A DNA stretch of 64,000 nucleotides from Neobacillus mesonae (GTDB lineage: Bacteria; Bacillota; Bacilli; Paenibacillales; Paenibacillaceae), in the NCBI GenBank assembly GCA_023715865.1, contig JAMBOW010000001.1, positions 1,550,001 to 1,614,000 of the forward strand, given 5' to 3'. The notes under the pieces were generated by a model. It searched no databases. It was not told the DNA's origin and worked only from the letters and a program-made list of their open reading frames with translations. A program made the position numbers and the translations under genes. This document shows, piece after piece, positions 24,900 through 34,987 of this stretch. Position 1 is the stretch's first letter. Every line of letters starts with the position of its first letter.

Positions 24900-27800
24900 T
24901 TAGGCCCCTGCCCACACATCCTTAACATATTTTCCATTAGATTCGAGTCCGCTGAGCCATGAAATTGCAGCCTCTTCACTGGTATTGTGAACACGCTGAT
25001 AGGCTGAGATCAGTGTTCTTTCCACATCAGGAGCCATTTGCATGCCGTCACCACAAATATACATTTTCGCACCCTTCTCAATCAGCGATAGCAGCATGTC
25101 GGCATCCTTTTGCATCAGATGCTGAACATAGTATTTATTCTGTCCTTCCACTCGGGAAAATGCGGTGTGCAGTTTAACGATGCCCTGCTCCTCCGCCAAT
25201 AACAATTCCTCACGGTATAAAAAGTCATGCTCCGGATGACGGCATCCGAAATAAAGATGAGCCTCGCCTAGCTCCGCTCCTTGTTCTTGCAGCACACCTC
25301 TCGCCTGGATAAAACCTCGGAATGGAGCAACCCCGGTTCCCGGTCCAATCATGATAATTGGAGTACTTGGGGATTCAGGAAGCTGAAATCCGGATTCAGG
25401 CGTTTGCACAAACATTAACATTTCAGCACCCGGCTCAAGCTCTGCCAGATAATTCGATGCCAGACCCTTATACTCTCCTGTTCCGCTCCATGCAGGTCCA
25501 CGCACGACACTGACCGTAATACTTGCTGTACTTTGATGAAGCTTCGGCGAGCTTGAAATAGAATAGTACCTTGGAGTAAGTGCGGGCAGCAGTTCCAGAA
25601 AACGCTCAAACGGCAGCTCGCAAGCCTCGTACTTCTCCATTAGATCCAGCATTGTAATTCGTTTTGCCCTAATTTCGTTTTTGTATGGCTCCTCTTCGAG
25701 CAGCTCATACAACTCCTTTGCATGGGGAGGACAGACGGTATGTGCAGCCAGCTCTCTTAGCTGCGCCCGTGTTGCCGGAGCTTGCAGCTCCACACTGTGC
25801 GCCAGCAAATCGTCCAGCCTTACAGGCTTTCCGACGGGGAGATGAGCGCTGCTTCTGCCTTCCGCCGTTAGGATAAGATGAGTGTTGCCAATAAGCCCAA
25901 AGCGTTTTAGTACTCTGCCTACCAGCTGTTCCGAATTTTTAGCCAGAACACCAAGATGATCACCCTCCTGGTAAGTTAAGCCTTCAGGCAGGTCTATTTC
26001 GATATGCTGTGTTATTCTGCCGCTATCTTGATGCTGTAAATTGATACTTCTGCTAATACGCGCCGTATGGGCATGATAGCTTTCTGAAAGGGGAACGGCT
26101 GCGACACCACCAACATACGAGATCGAAAGGTTCGAACGCCTTTTTTGAATATTCCCCTCCATCTTAAGATCAAGCGCCTGCATCAAATCCGGCCATAAGG
26201 ACTCGGTAAAGTCATCTACCTCCTGTTCAAAATCACCGCTCGCATCGCTTTCTCCTCGTTCAAGTAAACGAACGGCACCTTTTGTTCGGAGTGTATCATC
26301 TATAAACCTTGGTACACGCTGATAAGTGCTTGCCCAGTTATGGTCACCGCACCCGAATACGGCATAACGCACTCCCTCCACTTCAGAGGCCGATGCTGTC
26401 TCAAGCCATTCTACAAAGTTCTTCGTATTGGATGGCGGCTGCCCGTTATAGGATGCTGTAACGATCATGACAACACCTTCTTTGGGCAAATGGCCGGCGT
26501 ATTCATCAAGAGCTGCCACGCTCGCTTCGAAGCCTTGATACCTTGCTGTATCGGCGATCTCACGGGCGATACCCTCCGCTGTACCAAGATTGGACCCATA
26601 AAGAACGAGCATTGGAGTATGATGGCTAGGGATAACGCCGTACTCCTGCTGCTTATGAGCAATATTTGGTTCTTGCACCGCTGTTCTTCCTGGAAGCAGC
26701 ATCATTTGACTGCCGCCTCTGCTCCGCACTTTGATCCGGAAGTCTTCCGGCTTCAGCGTCAGCGTTTCCTTGACTTGTAATTCATAATCGGAGTAATCAA
26801 TAAGATCAAAGTGCTTCAGCACCATACCAAGCACAAGTGTTGCTTCCTGCATGGCAAACTGCTGTCCGATGCACGCTCTTTGGCCATTGCCAAAGGGCTT
26901 GTATGCATCATGCGGTACCTTGCTGGGATCTTCGAACCGTTCTGGATTAAATTCCTCTACATCCTCTCCCCATACGCGTTTGTCACGATGCAGCTTGGGA
27001 ATGAGCACAGTTACACTGTCACCTTTCTTCATCGGATATTTTCCGCCGATATAAGTATCTTCCTTGGCATAAAGCGAAAAAGCAGGTGCGGTCGGCCACA
27101 GCCTCAGCGCTTCGTTCAATACCATACGGATATATTTTAATTCCCGTACTTGGTTGTAAGTCGGGAGGTCATCTTTAAATACACGGTCAACTTCCTGTCT
27201 TGCTTTTTCCAGCTTATCAGGATGCTTTATTAAATAGTAAACGGCAAACGAAAGCAGTCCGCTTGTCGTTTCATGACCTGCGATCAAGAACGTAATCATT
27301 TGATAACGAATGTTCTCGAGATCAAGAGTGTCGCCTGTCTCCGGATCAACCCCTTCGAGCATATGGGACAGCAGATCGCCGGGATTTCCTCCTTGCTCCC
27401 TGCGCTCCCTGATCAGCTCATCCACAAGCTTAAACATGCTCTGAATATCCTCATTAAACAGTTTTTTCTTCTTCACCATAAACATATCCTGAATGCCCAA
27501 ACGATGAAGCTGGCTCATCCCCTCATCCAAGGCTCTGACCATACTGTCAATAAACGGGTGGTTATCTTCTCTGTAGAAGCTGTTAAAGCGATAATTAAAT
27601 CCACAAAGTCCGATTGTATCCAGTGTTAACCGGGTCATGTCTCCAGGAATATCGACGGATTCATCAGGGTTTAATCTGTCCCACTTTTGAATGAGCTGAA
27701 CGGCGATATCCAGCATTTTCGTATGATAGCCCTGCATTGCCCGCTGGCTGAAGCTGGACAACAATATATTATGCGCCTTTTTCCAGTTCGGCTCGTTCGT

Positions 27801-28076
27801 TCCGCTGGTAAATAGTCCATCTCCGGCAAAAGGCCTTACATTCTGCAGCGGTGCCCATATTCGTTTATCAAACCGTTTCTCGTCACAGGCATCTTTCACA
27901 TATTCATGACCCGAAATATATATTTCTTTACGTCCTGGATATTGAATCAGAAAAACAGGGCCTTGTTCATGCGCAATTTGGACAAGCGATTGAACAGGTG
28001 CATGCACGTCGAGCAGAGGCAGATTTCCCAGCGGTCCATACGTTTTGGGCTGGGGTATTTCAATAGATGCTGTCAT
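24900..28076 (-). CDS. Self-sufficient cytochrome P450 / NADPH-P450 reductase (CYP102 family)
   Basis: This soluble fusion of a fatty-acid hydroxylase P450 with a diflavin reductase is like CYP102A1 (BM3) and B. subtilis CypD/CypB. The P450 domain (about 1-455) has the oxygen-binding helix IAGHETTSG, the ExxR helix ALRLWP and the heme loop [10 protein letters not shown] (Cys near 400). The reductase has an FMN flavodoxin part ([13 protein letters not shown], near 490), an FAD part ([10 protein letters not shown]) and an NADPH part ([27 protein letters not shown]). The start at 28076 follows GGAGG; the upstream ATG contains that site. At about 1058 residues it is full length. CYP102 genes often have a TetR repressor gene next door; none is present here, though a possible operator is. 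Confidence 0.95.
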   Translation of the reverse strand: MTASIEIPQPKTYGPLGNLPLLDVHAPVQSLVQIAHEQGPVFLIQYPGRKEIYISGHEYVKDACDEKRFDKRIWAPLQNVRPFAGDGLFTSGTNEPNWKKAHNILLSSFSQRAMQGYHTKMLDIAVQLIQKWDRLNPDESVDIPGDMTRLTLDTIGLCGFNYRFNSFYREDNHPFIDSMVRALDEGMSQLHRLGIQDMFMVKKKKLFNEDIQSMFKLVDELIRERREQGGNPGDLLSHMLEGVDPETGDTLDLENIRYQMITFLIAGHETTSGLLSFAVYYLIKHPDKLEKARQEVDRVFKDDLPTYNQVRELKYIRMVLNEALRLWPTAPAFSLYAKEDTYIGGKYPMKKGDSVTVLIPKLHRDKRVWGEDVEEFNPERFEDPSKVPHDAYKPFGNGQRACIGQQFAMQEATLVLGMVLKHFDLIDYSDYELQVKETLTLKPEDFRIKVRSRGGSQMMLLPGRTAVQEPNIAHKQQEYGVIPSHHTPMLVLYGSNLGTAEGIAREIADTARYQGFEASVAALDEYAGHLPKEGVVMIVTASYNGQPPSNTKNFVEWLETASASEVEGVRYAVFGCGDHNWASTYQRVPRFIDDTLRTKGAVRLLERGESDASGDFEQEVDDFTESLWPDLMQALDLKMEGNIQKRRSNLSISYVGGVAAVPLSESYHAHTARISRSINLQHQDSGRITQHIEIDLPEGLTYQEGDHLGVLAKNSEQLVGRVLKRFGLIGNTHLILTAEGRSSAHLPVGKPVRLDDLLAHSVELQAPATRAQLRELAAHTVCPPHAKELYELLEEEPYKNEIRAKRITMLDLMEKYEACELPFERFLELLPALTPRYYSISSSPKLHQSTASITVSVVRGPAWSGTGEYKGLASNYLAELEPGAEMLMFVQTPESGFQLPESPSTPIIMIGPGTGVAPFRGFIQARGVLQEQGAELGEAHLYFGCRHPEHDFLYREELLLAEEQGIVKLHTAFSRVEGQNKYYVQHLMQKDADMLLSLIEKGAKMYICGDGMQMAPDVERTLISAYQRVHNTSEEAAISWLSGLESNGKYVKDVWAGA

Positions 28077-28109
28077 CCACTTTCCCTCCATTAATTATAA
28101 TTTCTCTCA

Positions 28110-28143
28110 CCGATACTGATTGACCGTATTGGTAAATTGGTCA
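28110..28143. promoter_or_regulatory. Possible repressor operator upstream of the P450 gene
   Basis: Two overlapping inverted repeats lie 34-67 bases before the P450 start. One is CCGATAC/GTATTGG (28110-28132, one mismatch); the other is TGACC/GGTCA (28121-28143, 13-base spacing). On the minus strand TTGAAA followed 17 bases later by TACGGT would be a weak promoter overlapping them. CYP102 genes are commonly repressed by TetR proteins, so an operator here is plausible but unproven. Confidence 0.35.
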
Positions 28144-28367
28144 TTTTTCAATAAAAAAAAGCGGAACTGATCCTCTTCATTTTTTTATAAAACGATGAAT
28201 GTTGATGATAAGCTCCTATGTATGTTTACCCTATCACGCTGTTTGCTTTATACACAACAGGCAGAAGGTCATATTTCCATAAGTCTAAGTATTCAGATTA
28301 TTCTTACTCAGAGATGCTTTAAACAAAGATAAAATGAATAGGCAGCGCTGGAGATTGATGATTAAAT
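28144..28367. other. Spacer between lutC and the P450 gene
   Basis: This is about 220 AT-rich bases between the terminator of the rha-lut operon and the P450 upstream region. No gene, RNA structure or repeat was recognised. The minus-strand P450 promoter could extend into it. Confidence 0.5.
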
Positions 28368-28406
28368 AAACGAAAAGCCTGTCTTCAGCTATAGACAGAC
28401 AGGCTG
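28368..28406 (-). terminator. Terminator of the rha-lut operon
   Basis: On the minus strand AGCCTGTC (28398-28405) pairs with GACAGGCT (28376-28383) and runs into TTTCGTTT. It lies 17 bases past lutC and would end the whole seven-gene unit. Confidence 0.75.
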
Positions 28407-28422
28407 TACTTATATGATGACC

Positions 28423-29151
28423 TCAAACTTCACCCAGCAGAATGGCATACACGATCCCTGGTCCGTGAACACCGATGGTCAAGTCGTTTTCAATGTCAGA
28501 GGAACGGCTCGGTCCCGAAATGAAATGAACACCCGCAGGAAGCTGTTCTCTGCCCTGCTCATCCAGCTGACTCAGCAGCTCGCCGAGCCTCGTCTTAATC
28601 CTCTCTACAGGAATAATAATGAACATAACCGTCGGAAGGAGACTCACGGATCTTCCTTTCTCCTTCGCAGACTTTACCATGATCGAACCGGTATATGCAG
28701 CGGCCCCATCAGCGATTACGATGCCGAAATCTGCTTCAGCAGCTTTTGCCTTCCAGTTTGCTTCCTCCGTATTCCATACGGAAATTTCAGAGTGGGGCAG
28801 CAAATGCTCAAGTCCCAAGTCATCAAGGATTTCCTCATCCTGGCGGATAATGTATCTGGCACCCAGTTCCCCTGCTGTGGCAGCTATGCATTTACCTGCT
28901 TCTTCGTAATTAGATGCCTGCATAACATGTCCGCCTACACTTTCAAAATGGCTCGTGAATTTCTCAATTTTTTCTTTCTGGTCCCAATCCTTCTCATACC
29001 AAAATTCGGGAGAACCGCGAAAGGGTTGAACAGGCTTATTCGCAAGCCTTGGTCTTTTTAAACGGGATGCAATATGATCCATGAAGCTCTCCTGCTTCCG
29101 TAAGGATTCATCTGAAAGCTCCTTAAGCCAGGCTTCGTCCGGTGTACTCAT
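28423..29151 (-). CDS. lutC: Lactate utilization protein LutC
   Basis: This is the LUD-domain subunit of the LutABC L-lactate dehydrogenase complex, which oxidises L-lactate to pyruvate. The 242-residue protein ends with the typical GPSRSSDIENDLTIGVHGPG...ILL motif, and has ADFGIVIADGAAAYTGSIM. It overlaps lutB by four bases (ATGA), so the two are translationally coupled. It is the last gene of the rha-lut unit. Confidence 0.94.
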   Translation of the reverse strand: MSTPDEAWLKELSDESLRKQESFMDHIASRLKRPRLANKPVQPFRGSPEFWYEKDWDQKEKIEKFTSHFESVGGHVMQASNYEEAGKCIAATAGELGARYIIRQDEEILDDLGLEHLLPHSEISVWNTEEANWKAKAAEADFGIVIADGAAAYTGSIMVKSAKEKGRSVSLLPTVMFIIIPVERIKTRLGELLSQLDEQGREQLPAGVHFISGPSRSSDIENDLTIGVHGPGIVYAILLGEV

Positions 29152-30665
29152 GTCGTCTTCCCTCCCTGCTGTCTTGCATCAAGAACTGCCTGCATTCTTG
29201 CCTTGATGTCTGGCTGGATATCGGGAGTCTCCGTCTTCATTTGAAAATCAAGCTGCTCCCAGTTCTGTCTAAAGCTTTTCTTCGCTAAGGAAGGCGTCAC
29301 ACGATATGAGTTCCAGCCTTTCAATGGACCTGCCTTTAGTGTAATTTCACCGTTTTTCACAACCAGCTTCTGCCCCATTTGGCCCATTTTCAGCACAGCT
29401 CCAAAACGATTCGATGATGATACCACCGCAGCAAAGGCTTTCATTCCAGCCGTTTCGACCTTGTTGCCGTGTCCGCCCTCCACTTTCCGTCTCCGCAGGG
29501 ATACAAGCATATCATGCAGCGGAATTTTGACTGGACAAGCTTCATAGCAAGCTCCGCATAGACTCGATGCATTTGCGATATCATCCCATTCGGCCACGTT
29601 TTTGTTCAGAGCCGGCGTGAGTACTGCACCTATAGGACCGCTGTAGGTACTTCCGTAAGCATGGCCTCCAATATGCCGGTAGACAGGACATGCATTCAAG
29701 CAAGCTCCGCAGCGGATACAATTCAGCAGCTCCTGAAACTCAGGATCTCCTAACTGCAGCGAGCGGCCGTTATCCACGATAATGATATGCATTTGTTCAG
29801 GACCATCCGCATCTTCAGTTCGTTTAGGACCTGTTATACCGGACATATACATGGTTATTCGCTGACCTGTCGCAGATCTAGGAAGCAGCGTGGCCATGAC
29901 CTCAAGATCCGTCCAAGAGGGAATTATTCGTTCCATGCCCATCAGCGTAATCTGAGTCTTAGGCAGGGTGCTGACCATCCGGGCATTTCCTTCATTCTCA
30001 AAGAGCACCATGGAGCCAGTCTCTGCGATTGCAAAATTACAGCCGGTCATTCCGATATCCGCATCCAGGAAACGTTCCCTCAGTATTTTGCGGACAAAGC
30101 CGGCAAGCACCGTCGTATCCGGCGGCAGCGTTTCTCCGGCAACCTCAGATAACAGCTCGGCAATCTGATATCTATTTTTATGAATGGCAGGAATAACAAT
30201 ATGGGAAGGCATCTCTCCTGCAAGCTGGATAATGTACTCGCCAAGATCCGTTTCTATCGCTTCAATTCCCGCCTTCTCCAATGCATGATTGAGGTGCAGT
30301 TCCTCAGACACCATGGACTTGGATTTCACCACCGACTTTGCCCCTCGATGCTCTGCTATACGAAGTGCAATTCGGACAGCCTCTTCCCCCGTATCCGCAA
30401 AATGAACATGAACTCCGTTGGCACGGGCATTATCCACAAATAAATTTAAATAATAGTCCAAATGAGCGATGGTATGGAGCCTGATCTGCCGACCCTGCTC
30501 ACGCCATTCCTCCCAGCGGCCATGCTCTTCGGAAGCGAGCTTTTTTCCGCCGCGAAGACGCTCTGTTGTAAACTTAACGGCTCTGCGCAGGAACTCATCA
30601 TTGAGCGCAAGGCCTGCTCGTTCTTTTACCGCAAGCTTCAGACTTGCAGAATCCGGGTTACTCAT
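29148..30665 (-). CDS. lutB: Lactate utilization iron-sulfur protein LutB
   Basis: This 505-residue protein has an N-terminal LUD domain and a central ferredoxin-like domain with two cysteine clusters (CIRCGACLNACPVY near 316 and CGACYEACPVKIP near 367). These would bind two [4Fe-4S] centres. A C-terminal extension (about 410-505) is family-typical. It overlaps lutA and lutC by four bases each. It acts in the L-lactate oxidising complex in the cytosol and passes electrons to an acceptor that is not identified by sequence. Confidence 0.95.
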   Translation of the reverse strand: MSNPDSASLKLAVKERAGLALNDEFLRRAVKFTTERLRGGKKLASEEHGRWEEWREQGRQIRLHTIAHLDYYLNLFVDNARANGVHVHFADTGEEAVRIALRIAEHRGAKSVVKSKSMVSEELHLNHALEKAGIEAIETDLGEYIIQLAGEMPSHIVIPAIHKNRYQIAELLSEVAGETLPPDTTVLAGFVRKILRERFLDADIGMTGCNFAIAETGSMVLFENEGNARMVSTLPKTQITLMGMERIIPSWTDLEVMATLLPRSATGQRITMYMSGITGPKRTEDADGPEQMHIIIVDNGRSLQLGDPEFQELLNCIRCGACLNACPVYRHIGGHAYGSTYSGPIGAVLTPALNKNVAEWDDIANASSLCGACYEACPVKIPLHDMLVSLRRRKVEGGHGNKVETAGMKAFAAVVSSSNRFGAVLKMGQMGQKLVVKNGEITLKAGPLKGWNSYRVTPSLAKKSFRQNWEQLDFQMKTETPDIQPDIKARMQAVLDARQQGGKTT

Positions 30666-31390
30666 GAAGACTTCACCCCCTCATACAATAGCTCGGCAAG
30701 ATGCATCACACGCACGGGTTTATTTTTGAACCGCAGCTGTCCTGCAATATTCATTAAGCATGCCATATCAAGCCCTACCAGCACCTCAGCCTCCGTCTCG
30801 ACGACATGCTCCGCCTTCTCCGTTACCATCGCTCCGGATATATCAGGCATCTTCACGGCAAAAGTGCCGCCGAATCCGCAGCAATCCTCTGCAAACGGAA
30901 GGGGTACAAAATCGATACCCCGAACTTCTTGAAGCAGCGTCATCGGTTCGTTCTTCACTCCAAGCAGCCGGCTGCCGTGACAAGAAGGATGGTACGTCAC
31001 CTTATGGGGAAAAACCGCCCCGATATCCTTAATCCCCATCACATGGACGAGGAACTGGGTAAATTCATATGTTTTCTCTTCCAGCTTCTTCGCTTTCTCC
31101 AGCATAAGCGGCTCTTGCTTGAACAAATCCACATAATGATGGACCATGTAAGTACACGAACCCGATGGCGATACGACAAAATCACTATCGTCGAAAGCTT
31201 CAAGTATTGTTCTCGCTGCTGCTCTAGCCTCATCGAAATATCCGCTGTTGTATGCAGGCTGGCCGCAGCAGGTTTGAACCTTCGGGAAATCCAGCCTCAC
31301 CCCATACCTGGCTAGAATGCGGACCATCGCTTCCCCGACCTTAGGGTAGATGGCATCGCTGAGACATGTAATAAATAAAGAGACCTTCAT
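30662..31390 (-). CDS. lutA: Lactate utilization protein LutA (CCG-domain)
   Basis: This 242-residue protein has two cysteine-rich CCG domains (TCCGQPAYNSG near 41 and DCCGFGGTF near 166), as in heterodisulfide-reductase and glycolate-oxidase subunits. It is the first of the three lut genes, 27 bases after the DeoR regulator gene, with a ribosome site (GAGGTG). In B. subtilis lutABC is controlled by the GntR protein LutR. Here no LutR is present and the genes follow rhamnose genes, so control by the rha promoter is inferred. Confidence 0.94.
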   Translation of the reverse strand: MKVSLFITCLSDAIYPKVGEAMVRILARYGVRLDFPKVQTCCGQPAYNSGYFDEARAAARTILEAFDDSDFVVSPSGSCTYMVHHYVDLFKQEPLMLEKAKKLEEKTYEFTQFLVHVMGIKDIGAVFPHKVTYHPSCHGSRLLGVKNEPMTLLQEVRGIDFVPLPFAEDCCGFGGTFAVKMPDISGAMVTEKAEHVVETEAEVLVGLDMACLMNIAGQLRFKNKPVRVMHLAELLYEGVKSS

Positions 31391-31417
31391 TTATAAAACA
31401 CCTCTTATCCATTAGGA

Positions 31418-32182
31418 CTATGCTATGGTGACATGAATTGAGCGTTCACTGAGGACTCTTAAAATTCCTTCAGACATATCCTGGTTCGTAATGATACGGC
31501 TTACTTTCTCGAGTCCTGATACATGAGTGAATGCCTGAACGCCAAACTTGCTTGAATCTGCCAGCAAAATTATTTGATCGGACATTCCGATCATTTTCTG
31601 CTTTACCCGTGCCTGAAGCTCATTCGTTTCGCTGATTCCCCGCTCCAGGTGAACGCCCTGACAGGATAAAAACAATTTATCCACATGATAGGTTTCCAGT
31701 GAGCGCTCCGCGAGCGGACCTACAAAGGACATAGACTCAGAAACGAACTGACCTCCAGTTGCTATAACTTCGATTTGTTTTTTGCTGGAAAGCTCTGTTA
31801 CGACTCGAACTGAATTGGTAAGTACGGTAAGAGGAATATCAGGCATGCTTCTGGCTGTATACCAAGCTGTGGTGCTTGCATCAAGAAGAATTCGATCACC
31901 CGGTTCAATATACTTTAGTGCCTCAAGCGCAATGTTTCTTTTCTCCACGGCATGGGTAACTTCACGCTCTCTGTATGGAGTTTCAATATGTTCCGACGAG
32001 AGCCGAATGCGGACTGCTCCTCCATGCGAACGCTTTAGCCTTCCCTCTTTCTCAAGCCGATCCAGATCCCTGCGAATCGTTTCCTCTGTTACCTGACACA
32101 AGGTGCTCAGCTCTGACACCCGAATACTCCCTCTTTCGTTCACGAGCTGGACAATGGCGGCATAACGTTCTGCAACTAGCAT
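31418..32182 (-). CDS. rhaR: DeoR-family regulator of the rhamnose operon
   Basis: The 254-residue protein has an N-terminal DeoR helix-turn-helix (VAERYAAIVQLVNERGSIRVSELSTLCQVTEETIRRDLDRLE, 2-43) and a DeoRC sugar-phosphate sensor domain with DASTTAWYTAR and ADSSKFG. B. subtilis carries a DeoR regulator RhaR among rhaEW-rhaB-rhaM-rhaA, so the position here supports the same role. The inducer there is a rhamnose pathway intermediate. It is 15 bases downstream of rhaB. The name rests on position and family, not on a specific residue signature. Confidence 0.8.
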   Translation of the reverse strand: MLVAERYAAIVQLVNERGSIRVSELSTLCQVTEETIRRDLDRLEKEGRLKRSHGGAVRIRLSSEHIETPYREREVTHAVEKRNIALEALKYIEPGDRILLDASTTAWYTARSMPDIPLTVLTNSVRVVTELSSKKQIEVIATGGQFVSESMSFVGPLAERSLETYHVDKLFLSCQGVHLERGISETNELQARVKQKMIGMSDQIILLADSSKFGVQAFTHVSGLEKVSRIITNQDMSEGILRVLSERSIHVTIA

Positions 32183-32197
32183 GGAGCTCCTCCTTGC

Positions 32198-33676
32198 TCA
32201 GGCATATGCGGCAAGCCCGGTGAACTTGGCGAATTGACCATAGGCTTCTCTCCAGTCTTCAAGGTGCTCAGGTTCGTAGGTAACGACCGGAAAAGAACTG
32301 CGAATAACAGCCCGGGCTTCGGCTGCACTCTTAAATACTCCTTGGTTCATCCATTGCAGGACCAAATTCCCGAGAGCACTCGCTTCAACGGGACCCGCGT
32401 ATACCGGTTTACCGATAGCATTTGCCGTCCAAGCGCATAGCAGCTTGTTGTTTATTCCTCCACCAACCATATGGAGTCCATCAAATACTTGACCGGAAAC
32501 CTGCTCCGTCATCTCAAGGACATGTCTGTATTTCAGCGCAAGGCTTTCCAAGATACATCGGATCGTTTCACCATCGGATTTCGGCGTAGGCTGTCCGGTT
32601 CTGACAAGATAGGCTTCAATTCGAGAAGTCATTTCACCTGACGGCAGGAAGGACGGATCATCCGGATCTATAAAATATTGAAAAGGTTTTGCTTGTCTGG
32701 CTTGGTTTAGAATTTCATCATAGCTGTACTTGTTGCCTGCCCGTTCCCACTCCCGCATCGTCTCTTGAAAGATCCAGAGCCCCATTATATTTTTCAGCAG
32801 ACGATACGTGTGATTAGCACCGCCTTCATTCGTAAAATTCAGTGCCTGAGCCGTCTCGTTAATGACCGGTTTGTCGATTTCGGTGCCCATAAGCGACCAG
32901 GTTCCACAACTTAAATACGCAAAGGAGCGGGTAGCAGCAGGAACCGCAGCGATAGCTGAACCTGTATCGTGCTCGGCTACGGCCACGAAACGGACAGAAG
33001 GAATACCCAGCTCCTGCATTACTGAAGGCCTGAGCTCACCTGCATCCGAACCCGGATAAAGCACTTTGCCAAACCATTCATCAGGAATCCCGATCCGGTA
33101 CAGCAGCTCTGTATCCCAATCTCCCGTATGCGGGTTGAAGAGCTGCGTTGTCGTCGCATTCGTAAACTCGTTATGCTTCTCCCCCGTAAGGAAATAGCGC
33201 AGCAGATCTGGAATCATTAGAAAATGGGCAGCTTCCTTCAGCATATATGAATTCTTTTTTTGCAGAGCAGCCAGCTGATATATGGTGTTAAAGGGCAAGA
33301 ACTGAATTCCTGTTTTTCGAAAAATGTGCTCTGCAGGAATTTGCTTCGTCACTTCTTCCATGACTCCGTCAGTGCGCTTATCCCGATAATGATACGGATT
33401 TCCGAGCAGCTCGCCGTCTTTATCGATGAGTCCATAATCGACTGCCCATGAATCGATACCGACACTGGTTACCCGCTCTCCTTGAAGCTTTACCTTAAGC
33501 AATCCCTGCTTCAGCTCATGAAGAAGCCTGAGAATATCCCACTGTAAATGACTTCCTGCAGTCACCGGATCATTGCTGAAACGGTGAACCTCCTTGATAT
33601 GGATACGGGAGTCATCGAGCAGTCCTAGGACTGCTCTTCCGCTGCTGGCTCCCAGATCATAGGCGAGAATGCTCAC
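32198..33676 (-). CDS. rhaB: Rhamnulokinase RhaB
   Basis: This enzyme phosphorylates L-rhamnulose to L-rhamnulose-1-phosphate. The 492-residue FGGY-family kinase has the N-terminal ATP motif AYDLGASSGRAVLG, VGIDSWAVDYGLID, HDTGSAIAAVPA and GGGINNKLLCAWTANA. These motifs match rhamnulokinases rather than xylulokinases or glycerol kinases. It overlaps rhaA by four bases (ATGA). The length is normal. Confidence 0.94.
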   Translation of the reverse strand: MSILAYDLGASSGRAVLGLLDDSRIHIKEVHRFSNDPVTAGSHLQWDILRLLHELKQGLLKVKLQGERVTSVGIDSWAVDYGLIDKDGELLGNPYHYRDKRTDGVMEEVTKQIPAEHIFRKTGIQFLPFNTIYQLAALQKKNSYMLKEAAHFLMIPDLLRYFLTGEKHNEFTNATTTQLFNPHTGDWDTELLYRIGIPDEWFGKVLYPGSDAGELRPSVMQELGIPSVRFVAVAEHDTGSAIAAVPAATRSFAYLSCGTWSLMGTEIDKPVINETAQALNFTNEGGANHTYRLLKNIMGLWIFQETMREWERAGNKYSYDEILNQARQAKPFQYFIDPDDPSFLPSGEMTSRIEAYLVRTGQPTPKSDGETIRCILESLALKYRHVLEMTEQVSGQVFDGLHMVGGGINNKLLCAWTANAIGKPVYAGPVEASALGNLVLQWMNQGVFKSAAEARAVIRSSFPVVTYEPEHLEDWREAYGQFAKFTGLAAYA

Positions 33677-34893
33677 CAGCTGGCCCCTCCCTTGCCGCGC
33701 ACTCGAATGTCTGCCGGATAACTGCTGGACAGATAGGCCTCCATTGGATCAATTGGCAGTCCCTCTTCCTCCCGAACCGCATGCAGAAGCGGAGTCACAT
33801 CAAATTCTGACGCTTTGCGGATCGCATGCTCGGCTGCAAGCACGTCATTTTTCTCCTGAGCAGCTGCAACTTCCGCATGGTCGATAAGAAGCGCCTTAGC
33901 ATAGGCCGTCTGAACATTGAGTACCGAACGAATCATGGCCGGTATTTTCTGCTCAATGTTGTGAGACTGGTCAAGCATATAAGCAATGGAATCTACCCCT
34001 TGACGGATAGCCGTATCTTCGTCTTTAGCTCCATTCAGAATTTGATAAAAAATGAGGAATAGTTCGTAAGGATTAACCGTACCTACGATCAAATCGTCGT
34101 CCGCATATTTGCGGCTGTTAAAATGAAATCCGCCGAGTCTTTTCTCATCAATAAGATAAGCAACAATATGCTCAATGTTTGCTCCTGGCAGATGATGCCC
34201 TGTATCGACCAGCACCTGCGCCTGATCGCCCAGCTTTAAAGCCATATTGTAAGCCATACCCCAGTCCGCGAGATCCGTATGGTAGAACCCAGGTTCAAAG
34301 CATTTGTATTCAATCAGCATCCGCATGTCGCTCGTAAGCGCTTTATACATTTCGGACAAGGAATCAAACATCCAGTTCTTCCGCTTCCGAATATCGCCTT
34401 GGCCAGGATAATTCGTACCGTCGGCAAACCAAAGACTAAGATCACGTGAGCCCGTCTCCTTGGCAATGTCAACACATTCAAGAAGATGATCGGTTGCTCT
34501 GCGGCGCACGGCTGAATCGCTGTTCGTCACGCTGCCGAGCATATAGTCGTCTTCCTGGAAAAGATTTGGATTCACAGCGCCGATCTGAAGACCTAAACTT
34601 TCCGCATGAGAACGAAGCTTACCGTAATCGCCGACTTTATCCCAAGGAATATGAATGGCAACGGTTGGAGCAAGACCTGTAAGTCGATGAACAACAGCCG
34701 CATCCTCCATTTTTTCAAAAGGATCTCTTGGTACACCTTCCTTTTGGAACACTTTAAACCGTGTTCCTGAATCACCGTAACCCCATGAAGGCGTCTCAAT
34801 CTTAAATTGTTTCAGCTGCTTCTTGACCTGCTCTACATTAATTCCCCTTGCCGTTTGCTGCTCTTCAAACAATGCATAAGCTTTGTCCGTCAT
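33673..34893 (-). CDS. rhaA: L-rhamnose isomerase
   Basis: This enzyme converts L-rhamnose to L-rhamnulose and needs Mn2+. The start at 34893 (TDKAYALFEEQQTARGIN) is set by AAAGGAG ahead; the longer frame from 35022 runs back into rhaEW and has no ribosome site. The 406-residue TIM-barrel protein has SWGYGDSGTRFKVF, EYKCFEPGFYHTD, LVDTGHH and GGFHFNSRKYADDD, typical of the RhaI-type isomerase (Pseudomonas/Streptomyces-like). Ninety-four bases separate it from rhaEW and include a GC-rich inverted repeat. The second catalytic steps are encoded either side. Confidence 0.92.
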   Translation of the reverse strand: MTDKAYALFEEQQTARGINVEQVKKQLKQFKIETPSWGYGDSGTRFKVFQKEGVPRDPFEKMEDAAVVHRLTGLAPTVAIHIPWDKVGDYGKLRSHAESLGLQIGAVNPNLFQEDDYMLGSVTNSDSAVRRRATDHLLECVDIAKETGSRDLSLWFADGTNYPGQGDIRKRKNWMFDSLSEMYKALTSDMRMLIEYKCFEPGFYHTDLADWGMAYNMALKLGDQAQVLVDTGHHLPGANIEHIVAYLIDEKRLGGFHFNSRKYADDDLIVGTVNPYELFLIFYQILNGAKDEDTAIRQGVDSIAYMLDQSHNIEQKIPAMIRSVLNVQTAYAKALLIDHAEVAAAQEKNDVLAAEHAIRKASEFDVTPLLHAVREEEGLPIDPMEAYLSSSYPADIRVRGKGGASW

Positions 34894-34909
34894 ATTAACC
34901 TCTCCTTTG

Positions 34910-34985
34910 ATCAAATGTGATAAAAGAGGATACCCCAGCGCACATTGACTGGCAACATGCGCGAGCATCCGAATCGCGATTAATG
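34910..34985 (-). other. Intercistronic GC-rich hairpin between rhaEW and rhaA
   Basis: On the minus strand GGAT...GCGCA pairs with TGCGC...ATCC around a loop with no T tract. It is not a terminator. It may protect or set mRNA levels between the two genes. Confidence 0.35.
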
Positions 34986-34987
34986 AA

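Noticed and set aside
28414..29061. A 215-codon plus-strand frame across lutC
   Set aside because: It is antisense to lutC, and the lutC assignment is firm.
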